A stretch of 64,000 bases of DNA from Butyricicoccus pullicaecorum (GTDB lineage: Bacteria; Bacillota; Clostridia; Oscillospirales; Butyricicoccaceae): the NCBI GenBank assembly GCA_021531865.1, contig JAFBIW010000003.1:121050-185049 (forward strand), given 5' to 3'. Each line of letters starts with the position of its first letter. The stretch's first letter is position 1. The position numbers and the translations under genes are program-made. This document shows positions 26,823 to 35,141 of this stretch, one piece after another. Below the pieces are notes generated by a model. It saw nothing but the letters and a program-made list of their open reading frames with translations, did no database searches and had not been told where the DNA came from.

Positions 26823-28511
26823 TTACCATTGCGCTTCCCTCTTATAAGCCGTCGCGCTCTCGATCAGCTCACCTGCGCTGCGCAGCGTCGTTGCAGTGAT
26901 TTCCTCGCCCGCAAGGATGCGCGCCAGTTCCGCCGTGCGCGTTTCGCCTTCGACCGGTGTGACTGTTGTGAACGTCCGCTCATCGCGCACCGTCTTGGAA
27001 ATCAGCAGGTGCTGGTCGCCCATCGCAGCGATCTGCGGCAGATGGGTCACGCAGATGGTTTGTTTCTGCCATCCGATCTGCGCCAGCTTACGTGCGATCT
27101 TCTGCGCCGCTCGGCCGCTGACGCCGGTGTCGATTTCGTCAAAAATCAGCGTACCGACCGGCTCGCGCGAGGTCAGAACGTTCTTCATCGCCAGCATGAC
27201 ACGGGACAGCTCGCCACCCGATGCCACCTTGGACAGCGGCTTGAGCGCCTCGCCCGGATTGACCGAAATCAGGAACTGTACGGTGTCCATGCCGCGGCTG
27301 GTCAGCTTTGCGCCCACATTGGTTTCCACACACAGCCGGACACGGCCCATATCCAGATCGGCAAGCTCCTGGATGATTCGCTTTTCGAGCTGCACAGCCG
27401 CCTCGCGCCGCTTTGCGGACAACTGCTGCGCCAGTTCCTTGGCACGCGCGAGATTTTCCTTATATTCGGCGCGGAGCGCGTCCCGCGTTTCGTCGGCCGA
27501 CTGGAGCGTTTCCAGCTCGGCACGCGCCTGCTCCGCATAAGCCAGAACCTCGGAGACCGAACCGCCGTATTTCTGCTCCAAGCGGTAGATCAGATCCAGT
27601 CGTTCCTCGACGATCTCCTGTTCGCTGGGCGAAAAATCCGTATTCCCCTGCTGTTCAGCGACCGATTCCCGCAGGTCGAGCGCAAGATACTTCAGCTCCT
27701 CCGCCCGGTCGGCGATCTGCCGCAGCGCAGGAGAAACCTCCGCGACTCGAAGCAGCGCATTCGCCGCCTGCGTCAACAGAACGCACGCGCCGCCCTCCTC
27801 GTTATCGAGCGCCGTATGTGCTTCATTCAACGCGCTCGCCAGCTTTTCCGCGTTGTCAAAGAATCTTTTCCGGGCTTCCAGGGTTTCGTCTTCGCCCTCG
27901 GTCAGCGCGGCCTCGTCGATCTCATCAATATGGAATGAGAGCATATCGACGCGCTGCAGCCGCTCCTGCTCGCTGCGCTCCAGCTCAGCGATACGGCGGC
28001 GCAGGTGAAGCAGCTTCTGATAAAGCGGCTCATATTCCGCCATGATCTCCTCGATATCAGCGAAGCTGTCCAGAAAATCAATGTGATATTGATCGTCCAT
28101 CAGCTTCTGGCCGTCGTGCTGGCCATGAACATTGATCAGATACGGCGCGAACTCGCGCAGCACGGATACCGCGACCGGCTTCATATTGATCCGGCTGACC
28201 GTTTTGCCGTCGGCCGAAAGCTGGCGCTGGATGTGCAACGTATCCGGCTCCTCGCCTTCCAGACCATAGTCCTGCAATTTTTCAACCAACACCGGAGGCA
28301 GATCCTGAAATACCGCACTAACCAATCCCTTAGACGCGCCCGCACGGATCAAATCACGGCTCGTCCGTTGGCCGAGGATCGCACCGACAGCGTCGATGAT
28401 GATGGATTTGCCCGCGCCAGTCTCACCGGTCAGCACGGTCAGTCCGGTCCCAAGCTCAATATCCGCGCGCTCGATCACGGCGATATTTTCGATGTGCAGC
28501 AAACTCAGCAC
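26823..28511 (-). CDS. recN: DNA repair protein RecN
   Basis: A 562-residue SMC-like ATPase that acts at double-strand breaks. Walker A is GETGAGKSIIIDA (about residues 29-41), a central coiled coil spans about 150-370, the ABC signature is ASGGELSRVMLA, and Walker B is LIFDEIDTGVSG. It starts at GTG with GAAAGGGGG upstream, 39 bases after argR. It is last in the oapA-dxs-tlyA-nadK-argR-recN series. In Bacillus and many clostridia spoIVB and spo0A follow recN; here tyrS follows instead. Confidence 0.97.
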   Translation of the reverse strand: MLSLLHIENIAVIERADIELGTGLTVLTGETGAGKSIIIDAVGAILGQRTSRDLIRAGASKGLVSAVFQDLPPVLVEKLQDYGLEGEEPDTLHIQRQLSADGKTVSRINMKPVAVSVLREFAPYLINVHGQHDGQKLMDDQYHIDFLDSFADIEEIMAEYEPLYQKLLHLRRRIAELERSEQERLQRVDMLSFHIDEIDEAALTEGEDETLEARKRFFDNAEKLASALNEAHTALDNEEGGACVLLTQAANALLRVAEVSPALRQIADRAEELKYLALDLRESVAEQQGNTDFSPSEQEIVEERLDLIYRLEQKYGGSVSEVLAYAEQARAELETLQSADETRDALRAEYKENLARAKELAQQLSAKRREAAVQLEKRIIQELADLDMGRVRLCVETNVGAKLTSRGMDTVQFLISVNPGEALKPLSKVASGGELSRVMLAMKNVLTSREPVGTLIFDEIDTGVSGRAAQKIARKLAQIGWQKQTICVTHLPQIAAMGDQHLLISKTVRDERTFTTVTPVEGETRTAELARILAGEEITATTLRSAGELIESATAYKREAQW

Positions 28512-28550
28512 GCGTGTCTTCCCCCTTTCATGGATCTCGTGTTTGCGGTG

Positions 28551-29006
28551 TCAGACAAGCATCGTGCGTGCTTCCGAGCAGAATTTCTCGGCTGCATCCG
28601 CATCCCGCATCACGATGAACACCGTATCGTCGCCGCCCAGCGTGCCGACGACCGATTTGTTGCGCATGGCGTCGATCGCCATGGCGGCCGCCTGTCCCAG
28701 ACCGGGCAGGGTTTTGATCACGACCATGTTCTGCGCCGCGCTGATATCTGTGACACATTCTTTAAAAATATTCTTCAGTCGGTTAGTAAAGCTGTTCTCG
28801 ACCTCAGAGGACGCGACCGCATACTTATACTTACCGGTCTCGGCCGATAAAATCTTGATCAGGCGCAGCTCCTTGATATCGCGGGAGACGGTCGCCTGCG
28901 TGGTGTTGTAGCCCATCCGGCACAGATGCTCGGAAAGCTCCTCCTGCGTTTCGATTTCATGCTTTTCGATCAGATCCAGAATCTTCGCCTGTCGCTGAAA
29001 TTTCAT
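28551..29006 (-). CDS. argR: Arginine repressor ArgR/AhrC
   Basis: A 151-residue arginine-responsive regulator. The N-terminal winged helix contains QATVSRDIKELRL and the C-terminal hexamerisation/arginine-binding domain contains TLGGDDTVFIVMRD. It controls arginine biosynthesis and catabolism by binding ARG boxes as a hexamer. The start overlaps the nadK stop (ATGA, 29003-29006). Its place between nadK and recN is conserved in Firmicutes. Confidence 0.96.
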   Translation of the reverse strand: MKFQRQAKILDLIEKHEIETQEELSEHLCRMGYNTTQATVSRDIKELRLIKILSAETGKYKYAVASSEVENSFTNRLKNIFKECVTDISAAQNMVVIKTLPGLGQAAAMAIDAMRNKSVVGTLGGDDTVFIVMRDADAAEKFCSEARTMLV

Positions 29007-29875
29007 CTGCCTTCCCCTCCATCTGACAGCTTGTGCCGCAATACTTGATAAAAATTTCTGTTTTTGACACGGATCAGGCGCACCGCATCGGGTGCGCGCC
29101 GGATCACGACCAGATCGCCCGGCCGCATTTCCGGGCCGTCCTTGCCGTCAGCCGACACGCAGCTTGCGCCGCCGTCCACCCCTGAGGTGCGCACGGTCAG
29201 CGTGCGGTGAGGCGAAAACACCAGCGGCTTCGCGCCGATGGTAAACGGACAAACCGGCGTGACCGCGATATTCTCCGCAGTCGGTTCGATGATCGGGCCG
29301 CCCGCCGAATGGGAATACGCAGTCGTCCCGGTCGGCGTTGCGATGATCATGCCGTCGCCCTTATAATCGGTAACCAGCTCGCCGTCCGACCAAAGCTCGA
29401 TCCGAATGATGTGAAACGGCTGATTTTTAGAAATCATCACCTCATTGAGCGCGATATCCCGGAAAACAGGTGTGCCCTCACGCTCAACGGCAACGGACAG
29501 CATCATACGGTCGTCGATCACATAGTCATCCGTAAACAGGCGCGCAATCAGGTCGATCTCACCCGGCTCCAGCTCGGTCATGAAGCCGACATGACCCATA
29601 TTCACGCCCAGAATCGGCGTACCCGTGCGCGCGGCCAGACCGGCGATGCGCAGAATCGTGCCGTCACCGCCCAGAACGATGATCACATCCGCCTGTTCAG
29701 CCGCGATCTCCTGATCCATATAATCCATATGCAGCCCATCGACCTCAAGCATCGCGGCTTCGCGCGGCATCAGGATGTGTGCGCCGTGCGCGGCAAGGAT
29801 CTCACAGGTCTGCCGAACCGCGTCGGAGATCCCGCGCTTACGGAGATTGGGGCTGAGTAAAACATGTTTGATCAC
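29003..29875 (-). CDS. nadK: NAD kinase
   Basis: A 290-residue kinase that makes NADP from NAD and ATP. The GGDGT motif is in VLGGDGTILRIA and the second signature is TPTGTTAYSHSAGGPII. NVMISK-like and DGMIIA loops are present. It starts at GTG with GGAG upstream. The order tlyA-nadK-argR-recN is the usual Firmicute cluster. Confidence 0.97.
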   Translation of the reverse strand: MIKHVLLSPNLRKRGISDAVRQTCEILAAHGAHILMPREAAMLEVDGLHMDYMDQEIAAEQADVIIVLGGDGTILRIAGLAARTGTPILGVNMGHVGFMTELEPGEIDLIARLFTDDYVIDDRMMLSVAVEREGTPVFRDIALNEVMISKNQPFHIIRIELWSDGELVTDYKGDGMIIATPTGTTAYSHSAGGPIIEPTAENIAVTPVCPFTIGAKPLVFSPHRTLTVRTSGVDGGASCVSADGKDGPEMRPGDLVVIRRAPDAVRLIRVKNRNFYQVLRHKLSDGGEGR

Positions 29876-29892
29876 GGAAGTTCTCCTTCCTG

Positions 29893-30690
29893 TCAGGCGT
29901 CAAGCGCCGCGTGCGCGTCGCGGACGACCGCGTCCAGATCGAGCTCGCTGTCCGGCAGCGTTTTGCCCAGATAACCCAAAAACTCAATATTGCCTTCCGG
30001 GCCCTTGATGGGCGAGAAGGTCAGATCATGCACATGCATCCCGGCCGCCTTGACATTTTCCAGAAAGGCCTCGAGCACTTCTTTATGGATCGCCGGATCG
30101 CGCACCACGCCCTTTTTGCCGACCTTTCCCTTTCCAGCTTCAAACTGCGGCTTGATCAGGCAGGCGATCCGGCCGGTCTCATCCAGCAGACCGGCAACGA
30201 CCGGAAGCACCAGACGCAGCGAAATGAAGGAAACATCAATCACAGCGAGGGAAGGCGTCTCATCCAGCATATCGGGCGTCACATAGCGGATATTGGTGCG
30301 CTCCATGCACTTGACGCGCGGGTCGATCCGGAGCTGATAGGCGAGCTGTCCGTAGCCGACGTCGATTGAGTACACCTTGACAGCGCCGCGCTGCAGCAAG
30401 CAGTCGGTGAAGCCGCCGGTGGAAGCGCCCACATCCATCACGACCAGACCGGCCGGATCGATCTGAAAATAACCGAGCGCCTTCTCGATCTTTTTGCCGC
30501 CGCGGGAAACGAACTGCTTCTCGTTGGAACGCACCTCGATCTGTGCGTCCTCCGCGACCATCGTACCGGCCTTGTCGGCCTTTTGCCCACCGACATAGAC
30601 CAAACCTTCCATGATCGTCGTCTTGGCGCGTTCACGCGAGGGCACCAGTCCCCGTTCAAATATCAATACATCCAGTCTTTTCTTAGCCAA
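29893..30690 (-). CDS. tlyA: TlyA-family RNA methyltransferase
   Basis: A 265-residue protein with an N-terminal S4 RNA-binding domain (KKRLDVLIFERGLVPSRERA) and a C-terminal FtsJ/RrmJ-type SAM methyltransferase domain (MDVGASTGGFTDCLLQRGA). Actinobacterial TlyA makes 2'-O-methylcytidine in 16S/23S rRNA; the target of clostridial members is not established. The start is TTG, with AAGGAG seven bases upstream and the conserved AKKRLD immediately after. It lies 15 bases after dxs. Confidence 0.93.
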   Translation of the reverse strand: MAKKRLDVLIFERGLVPSRERAKTTIMEGLVYVGGQKADKAGTMVAEDAQIEVRSNEKQFVSRGGKKIEKALGYFQIDPAGLVVMDVGASTGGFTDCLLQRGAVKVYSIDVGYGQLAYQLRIDPRVKCMERTNIRYVTPDMLDETPSLAVIDVSFISLRLVLPVVAGLLDETGRIACLIKPQFEAGKGKVGKKGVVRDPAIHKEVLEAFLENVKAAGMHVHDLTFSPIKGPEGNIEFLGYLGKTLPDSELDLDAVVRDAHAALDA

Positions 30691-30705
30691 TGTTGTGCTC
30701 CTTCG

Positions 30706-32631
30706 TCATTTTGTGTCCGTCAGGAAATCCCGGATCCGCGCCGCAACGCTTGCGCCGTCGATCCCGCAGTATTGGTAGATCTCGCGTACGCTGCCGTGCG
30801 GCAGGAAGCGGTTGCCGGTATCGAACCGGAGCATACGGAATCCGGTCCGGGACAGTATTGCCTCCTCGATCGCTTCGGCGAACGCACCGTTGTGCACGAC
30901 GTCCTCCACGACCGCGACGCAGCCGGCGAGCGAATCCAAAAACGCATTCGACAGTTGTTCAGTCGCATTTGAGATCTCATTGATCTTCCAGACCTGCACG
31001 TGCAGGCCGTCCTGTTCGAGTGCATCCGCAGCGTCCAGCGCTTCGTTGATCAGGATGCCGTAGGAAACGATCGTAACATCCGGACGCGCTTCGCCCTGCT
31101 CCTGCCAATCCGACAGGCGCAGGCAGGCAGCCCATTCCGCCGAGGTGTCCTGCGTAAACCGTCCCTGACCGCCGCGCGGATACCGGATGGCAACCGCTCC
31201 GCCGTACGAGTTGTGATACAGCGCGCGCGTAATCATGCTGCGCAGCTCGTCAAAATTGGACGGGCACAGGATCGTCACGCCCGGGATCGTGCGCAGCGAG
31301 GGAATATCGAACGTACCGTTATGCGTTGCGCCGTCCGCACCGACGATACCCGCCCGATCAATTGCAAATACGGCAGGGATCGTTCCCTCGATCGAGATGT
31401 CGTGGATGAGCTGGTCGTACGCGCGCTGTAGGAATGTCGCATACAGAGCGCAGACCGGACGCAGGCCCTGCTTGGTCATACCAGCCGTCATAGCGACAGC
31501 GTGCTCCTCCGCAATGCCGACGTCAAAAAAGCGGGTCGGAAACTGCGCGGCAAAGCCGGACAAACCGGTACCCGAGGGCATCGCGGCCGTAACAGCGCAA
31601 ATGCGTCCGTCTTTCGCCGCGAGTCTGGATAACTCGTCGCCAAAAACGGACGAAAACGTCTCTCCGCCGGCAGAATTGGACTTGCCGGTAATCGGATCAA
31701 ATTTGGAAACGCCGTGAAATTTTTCCGGCGCGGATTCGGCATATTCGTAGCCCTTGCCCTTTTTCGTCATCACATGCACCAGTACCGGGCACTTGAGCCG
31801 ACGGGCAAGCTGTAAATGAAACACGATCGCCTTGAGATCATGTCCGTCTACCGGTCCCAGATATGTGAAGCCCATCTGCTCAAACATAGAACTGGGCAGC
31901 ATAACGGACTTGATCGCATTTTTGATTTTCGTGCCCTTGGCGATGATGGTTTTGCCGCCCGGCACCCGGCTCAGAACGGCCTTCGTCCTGTTTTTGGCGG
32001 ACAAATACTTGGGGGAAACGCGGAGCTTGGCCAGGTGGCGCGCCATGCCGCCGACATTTTTGTCGATCGACATATTGTTGTCATTCAGAACGACGATGAG
32101 CGGCTCCCGGCTCGCGCCGGCGTCGCCCAGCGCCTCATACGCCATGCCGCCGGTCAGCGCGCCGTCACCGATGACAGCGACAACGTGATACTTATCGCCC
32201 CGTATGGTGCGCGCATGCGCCATACCTAGCGCGACCGATACCGAAGAAGACGCATGACCTGTAATGCAGGGATCGGTGTTGCTCTCCTCCGGCTTCATAA
32301 AGCCGCACAGGCCGCCAAACATCCGCAGCCTGTCGAAGCCGTCTCTGCGTCCGGTCAGGATCTTATGCACATAACACTGATGTCCGACGTCATAGATGAT
32401 GCGATCCCGGCTCGAATCAAATTCGCGTTCCAGCGCGACCGCCAGCTCGACGATGCCGAGATTGGAGGCCAGATGGCCGCCGGTCTGTGAAACGTGATCG
32501 ACGATGAACTCGCGCAGAGCACCGCACAGCTCGTCGAGCACCGGGAAGGTCATTTCCCGCAGATCGGACGTCGATTCGATCCGGTCGAGGATTCCATATC
32601 TTTTCGTAATCTCTTTCACTTCAGACTTCAC
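30706..32631 (-). CDS. dxs: 1-deoxy-D-xylulose-5-phosphate synthase
   Basis: A 641-residue thiamine-diphosphate enzyme, the first step of the MEP isoprenoid pathway (pyruvate plus glyceraldehyde-3-phosphate). The N-terminal domain has HASSSVSVALGMA and the ThDP motif VIGDGALTGGMAYEAL through LNDNNMSID. The pyrimidine domain has the catalytic Glu in GIAEEHAVAMTAGM. It starts at GTG overlapping the oapA stop in a GTGA junction (32628-32631). With ispA upstream it forms the isoprenoid pair that flanks the OLE RNA locus. Confidence 0.97.
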   Translation of the reverse strand: MKSEVKEITKRYGILDRIESTSDLREMTFPVLDELCGALREFIVDHVSQTGGHLASNLGIVELAVALEREFDSSRDRIIYDVGHQCYVHKILTGRRDGFDRLRMFGGLCGFMKPEESNTDPCITGHASSSVSVALGMAHARTIRGDKYHVVAVIGDGALTGGMAYEALGDAGASREPLIVVLNDNNMSIDKNVGGMARHLAKLRVSPKYLSAKNRTKAVLSRVPGGKTIIAKGTKIKNAIKSVMLPSSMFEQMGFTYLGPVDGHDLKAIVFHLQLARRLKCPVLVHVMTKKGKGYEYAESAPEKFHGVSKFDPITGKSNSAGGETFSSVFGDELSRLAAKDGRICAVTAAMPSGTGLSGFAAQFPTRFFDVGIAEEHAVAMTAGMTKQGLRPVCALYATFLQRAYDQLIHDISIEGTIPAVFAIDRAGIVGADGATHNGTFDIPSLRTIPGVTILCPSNFDELRSMITRALYHNSYGGAVAIRYPRGGQGRFTQDTSAEWAACLRLSDWQEQGEARPDVTIVSYGILINEALDAADALEQDGLHVQVWKINEISNATEQLSNAFLDSLAGCVAVVEDVVHNGAFAEAIEEAILSRTGFRMLRFDTGNRFLPHGSVREIYQYCGIDGASVAARIRDFLTDTK

Positions 32632-33215
32632 CGTTTCTTTTCGATCGGAAGATGCAGAAAGGCCAGAATCCGGCCGGCCATATGGACGATGGAAACGCTT
32701 TTGCTGATACCCAGTGCCTTTCCCATCGCCTTGCCGCCGATCGTCGCAGCCGCGATCAGACCGGTCACGCTCAATGTAATCAGCAGGGTCGGGAGCGCGC
32801 TCATCCCCTGCGTGATGCGGGTGATGATGATTGCGCCGGTCGCACCCGAAATAATGCCCGAGATATCACCGACCACGTCATTGCAGAAGCTGGCAACCTT
32901 TTCGGCGTTTCGCGCGAGCCAGACGGCCTGCCGTGCGCCCGCCACCTTTTTGGCCGCCATGGAATGCAGCTCCTTCTCCGATGTGGAAGTGGCGGCAACG
33001 CCGATGATATCGAACACGATGCCGACGATAATGAACAGGAGCAGGATCAAAAACGCGATCAGGTTGTTGACGTTGCGCAGCGCCTCGTTCGAGACATAGG
33101 ACATCGTACAGGAGATCAGAAAGGACAGCACCGTAATGGTGCCGACCCATCTCCAGTTGATGTACCGGGAAATACCGGTTTTGGGCTTCTTTTTTTGTTT
33201 GTCAGTTCCGTCCAA
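32628..33215 (-). CDS. oapA: OLE-associated protein OapA (small DUF21-like membrane protein)
   Basis: A 195-residue, very basic membrane protein. A Lys-rich N-terminus is followed by hydrophobic segments at about residues 23-40, 47-70, 125-145 and 150-170. The central part (VGIVFDIIGVAATSTSEKELHSMA through VGDISGIISGATGAII) resembles the DUF21 membrane domain of CNNM/CorC-type Mg transporters but without CBS domains. A start at TTG 33215 is chosen because GGAGG lies 11 bases upstream; the longer frame reads into the terminator and RNA region. OapA is the known membrane partner of OLE RNA and is encoded directly after it, before dxs, exactly as here. Identification rests on topology, DUF21 likeness and locus. 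Confidence 0.82.
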   Translation of the reverse strand: MDGTDKQKKKPKTGISRYINWRWVGTITVLSFLISCTMSYVSNEALRNVNNLIAFLILLLFIIVGIVFDIIGVAATSTSEKELHSMAAKKVAGARQAVWLARNAEKVASFCNDVVGDISGIISGATGAIIITRITQGMSALPTLLITLSVTGLIAAATIGGKAMGKALGISKSVSIVHMAGRILAFLHLPIEKKR

Positions 33216-33251
33216 GGAATTCCATACCTCCGAAAGTGTGTAGCATATTGC

Positions 33252-33282
33252 AAAGAAAGCCCGAAACAGAGCTGTTTCAGGC
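33252..33282 (-). terminator. Intrinsic terminator at the 3' end of the OLE RNA
   Basis: On the minus strand an 11-bp stem (33272-33282 with 33259-33269, one wobble) with a two-base loop is followed by TTTCTTT. It lies 36 bases before the oapA start, so oapA and dxs need read-through. Confidence 0.85.
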
Positions 33283-33948
33283 AGAATAAACAAAAGAATG
33301 TGACAGCAGGCCCGGTAAATCTTGCGGCTTAGGTTCGGTTGGATTTCCCCGCGAACTGCCGTGCGTCGCCGCTCCGGTGGTTTCCCCTTAGAGTTCGAGC
33401 CGGAGTGTTGCCACTTCCGGGACCGAATTGCCACTCAGTCCGCACTGCAATCCCGCGCCTGCCCGTATTTCAGACAGTCTAGGTGATTTCCACAACAGGA
33501 CAAAGCTACTCCTTAGCCTCTTTTGCAGCTATGGTTTCATCGATCAATGCTCGCCCGGCTTATGGCCATAAGCGGGCGAGTGGGTATCGAATCCACCATA
33601 ACCACTCAAGGCAGGCTACTCTGCACACAGCGCTTTGAGGCGGCGTAAGAGAGCGACTGGCCGGTCGCCCGGATACGTCTTTCGCCGCACCGCAATACAG
33701 GTTTCACCCCGGTCCGTAGGTCATCCATCAATTCACGGAGAATGCTATAGGTGGCCCACAGAGTCGGGTCTCCACGGCAATAGGGTCGGTATTTCATGCC
33801 ATTGAAACGCGCCCTAAAGCCTTAACCCCCAGCACCCACCCCAAACTGGGCGTAAGAAGCAGGCACCAGAGACTTCATCGATATGCCCTTTAACGGATTT
33901 TTAGGCCCGTCTTAGAGAGTAGTCGCCTGACTAGAGATACTGCGTCAC
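33283..33948 (-). ncRNA. ole: OLE RNA (Ornate, Large, Extremophilic)
   Basis: A tract of about 670 bases without a credible coding frame. It is bounded by its own promoter (33955-33983) and terminator (33252-33282), between ispA and a DUF21-like OapA gene followed by dxs. It contains strong local structure, for example a 15-bp hairpin at 33550-33580 (arms CTCGCCCG/CGGGCGAG) and TAGTC/GACTA at 33921-33934, plus runs of purine-rich single-strand-like sequence such as GGGGTTAAGGC. Known OLE RNAs are about 600-700 nt, occur in Firmicutes in exactly this neighbourhood and bind OapA at the membrane. It is not RNase P RNA, tmRNA or an rRNA: the hallmark motifs of these are missing. Ends are estimated; a covariance search is decisive. 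Confidence 0.82.
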
Positions 33949-33954
33949 GCAAAT

Positions 33955-33983
33955 AACTTACCACAATCGCCCGATTTTTTCAA
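33955..33983 (-). promoter_or_regulatory. Promoter for the OLE RNA
   Basis: TTGAAA (33978-33983), 17 bases, TAAGTT (33955-33960) on the minus strand, just after the ispA stop. It predicts a transcript start near 33948. Confidence 0.65.
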
Positions 33984-34023
33984 GCGGTTACCTGTAAATT
34001 ATGTATGAAATATGCAGTCTTAT

Positions 34024-34902
34024 TCATTTTCTGCGGCCAACCAGGCTTTCGGCGAGGTCGGTCAGGAAGGTGTTTTCCGCAAAAACGCCGAGTGCGGCGA
34101 TTGCCTCATCGGTGAGCGAACGCACCTGTTCGCGACAGGCATCCAGCCCCAAAAGGCCGGGAAACGTCGATTTTCCGCTTTTTTCGTCCGAGCCGATCGG
34201 CTTGCCGAACTCGGCTTCATCACCCTCGATGTCCAGAATATCGTCCTGAATCTGAAACGCCAGTCCAAGCGCATTTGCATACGTCTCCGCCGCCTGCAAT
34301 TGCTCCTGCGAAGCGCCGCCGACGATGCATCCCATCCGGGCTGCGGCACGGATGAGCGCACCCGTCTTCATATCCTGCAGCGTTGTCAGCTCGGCATGGG
34401 AGATCTGCCGGTGCTCGGCAGCCAGATCGAGCACCTGTCCGCCGATCATGCCGTAGTATCCGGCTTCATGCGCCAACACACCGATCGCTCGGATCGCCCG
34501 GTCAGACGGGATCTGCGCAGCAGCCGCCGTTTCAAACGCATACGTCAGCAGGCTGTCGCCCGCCAGAACGGCCATGCCCTCGCCGAAAACCTTGTGGTTC
34601 GTCGGCTTGCCCCGCCGCAGGTCATCGTTGTCCATGCAGGGCAGATCATCGTGAATCAGCGAATAGGTATGGATCATTTCGAGTGCGCAGGCAAAAGGCA
34701 TTGCATCTGCGGGAGAGCCGCCGGAAACGCGGCAGAATTCAAGCGTCAGCACCGGACGCAGCCGCTTGCCGCCCGCCAGCGCGGAATATCGCATGGCCTC
34801 TACAATGCTCTCCTGCCCACGGCAGTCCGCCGTTGTCAAAGCGGCGTCCAACGCACGCTCGATCTGCGTCACATAAGATGTCAATCTTTCTTCAAAAATC
34901 AT
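34024..34902 (-). CDS. ispA: Farnesyl/geranyl diphosphate synthase (polyprenyl synthetase)
   Basis: A 292-residue prenyl chain-elongating synthase. The first aspartate-rich motif is in LIHDDLPCMDNDDLRRG and the second is FQIQDDILDIEGD; both bind the Mg-diphosphate of the allylic substrate. Length and the residues before the first motif fit a bacterial farnesyl diphosphate synthase. The ATG overlaps the xseB stop by four bases. It ends 40 bases before the OLE promoter. Confidence 0.95.
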   Translation of the reverse strand: MIFEERLTSYVTQIERALDAALTTADCRGQESIVEAMRYSALAGGKRLRPVLTLEFCRVSGGSPADAMPFACALEMIHTYSLIHDDLPCMDNDDLRRGKPTNHKVFGEGMAVLAGDSLLTYAFETAAAAQIPSDRAIRAIGVLAHEAGYYGMIGGQVLDLAAEHRQISHAELTTLQDMKTGALIRAAARMGCIVGGASQEQLQAAETYANALGLAFQIQDDILDIEGDEAEFGKPIGSDEKSGKSTFPGLLGLDACREQVRSLTDEAIAALGVFAENTFLTDLAESLVGRRK

Positions 34903-35138
34903 ACCGAAGCCTCCCCGCCGTCAAACGGTTGTTCCGTTACCCTGCCCTGCGCATCCGCAGTCATCAGGCTGACCTTCTGCTCGGCCTTGTCGAGCTGCGT
35001 CCCAAGCTGCGCGGCCAGCTTCGCACCCTCTTCAAACAGAGACATGCTTTCTTCCAGCGGTGCATCGCCCTTTTCCAGCAGCCGGACGATTTCTTCCAGG
35101 CGCGCCATAGCCTGTTCAAATGTCTGCTTCTTTGGCAT
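34899..35138 (-). CDS. xseB: Exodeoxyribonuclease VII small subunit
   Basis: A 79-residue helical protein, the usual size for XseB. The family core FEQAMARLEEIVRLLEKGDAPLEESMSLFEEG is followed by a second helix with LDKAEQKVSLM. It combines with XseA in a complex that degrades single-stranded DNA into oligonucleotides. It lies three bases after xseA and overlaps ispA by four. Confidence 0.95.
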   Translation of the reverse strand: MPKKQTFEQAMARLEEIVRLLEKGDAPLEESMSLFEEGAKLAAQLGTQLDKAEQKVSLMTADAQGRVTEQPFDGGEASV

Positions 35139-35141
35139 AGT

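Noticed and set aside
33606..33797. 63-codon minus-strand frame inside the gene-free tract
   Set aside because: No ribosome-binding site and no family; it overlaps conserved-looking RNA structure and is best explained as chance.
33250..33960. RNase P RNA or tmRNA as identity of the structured tract
   Set aside because: The hallmark RNase P motifs (such as GAGGAAAGUC and ACAGAA) and tmRNA ends or tag frame are not found; the ispA/oapA/dxs location fits OLE RNA better.
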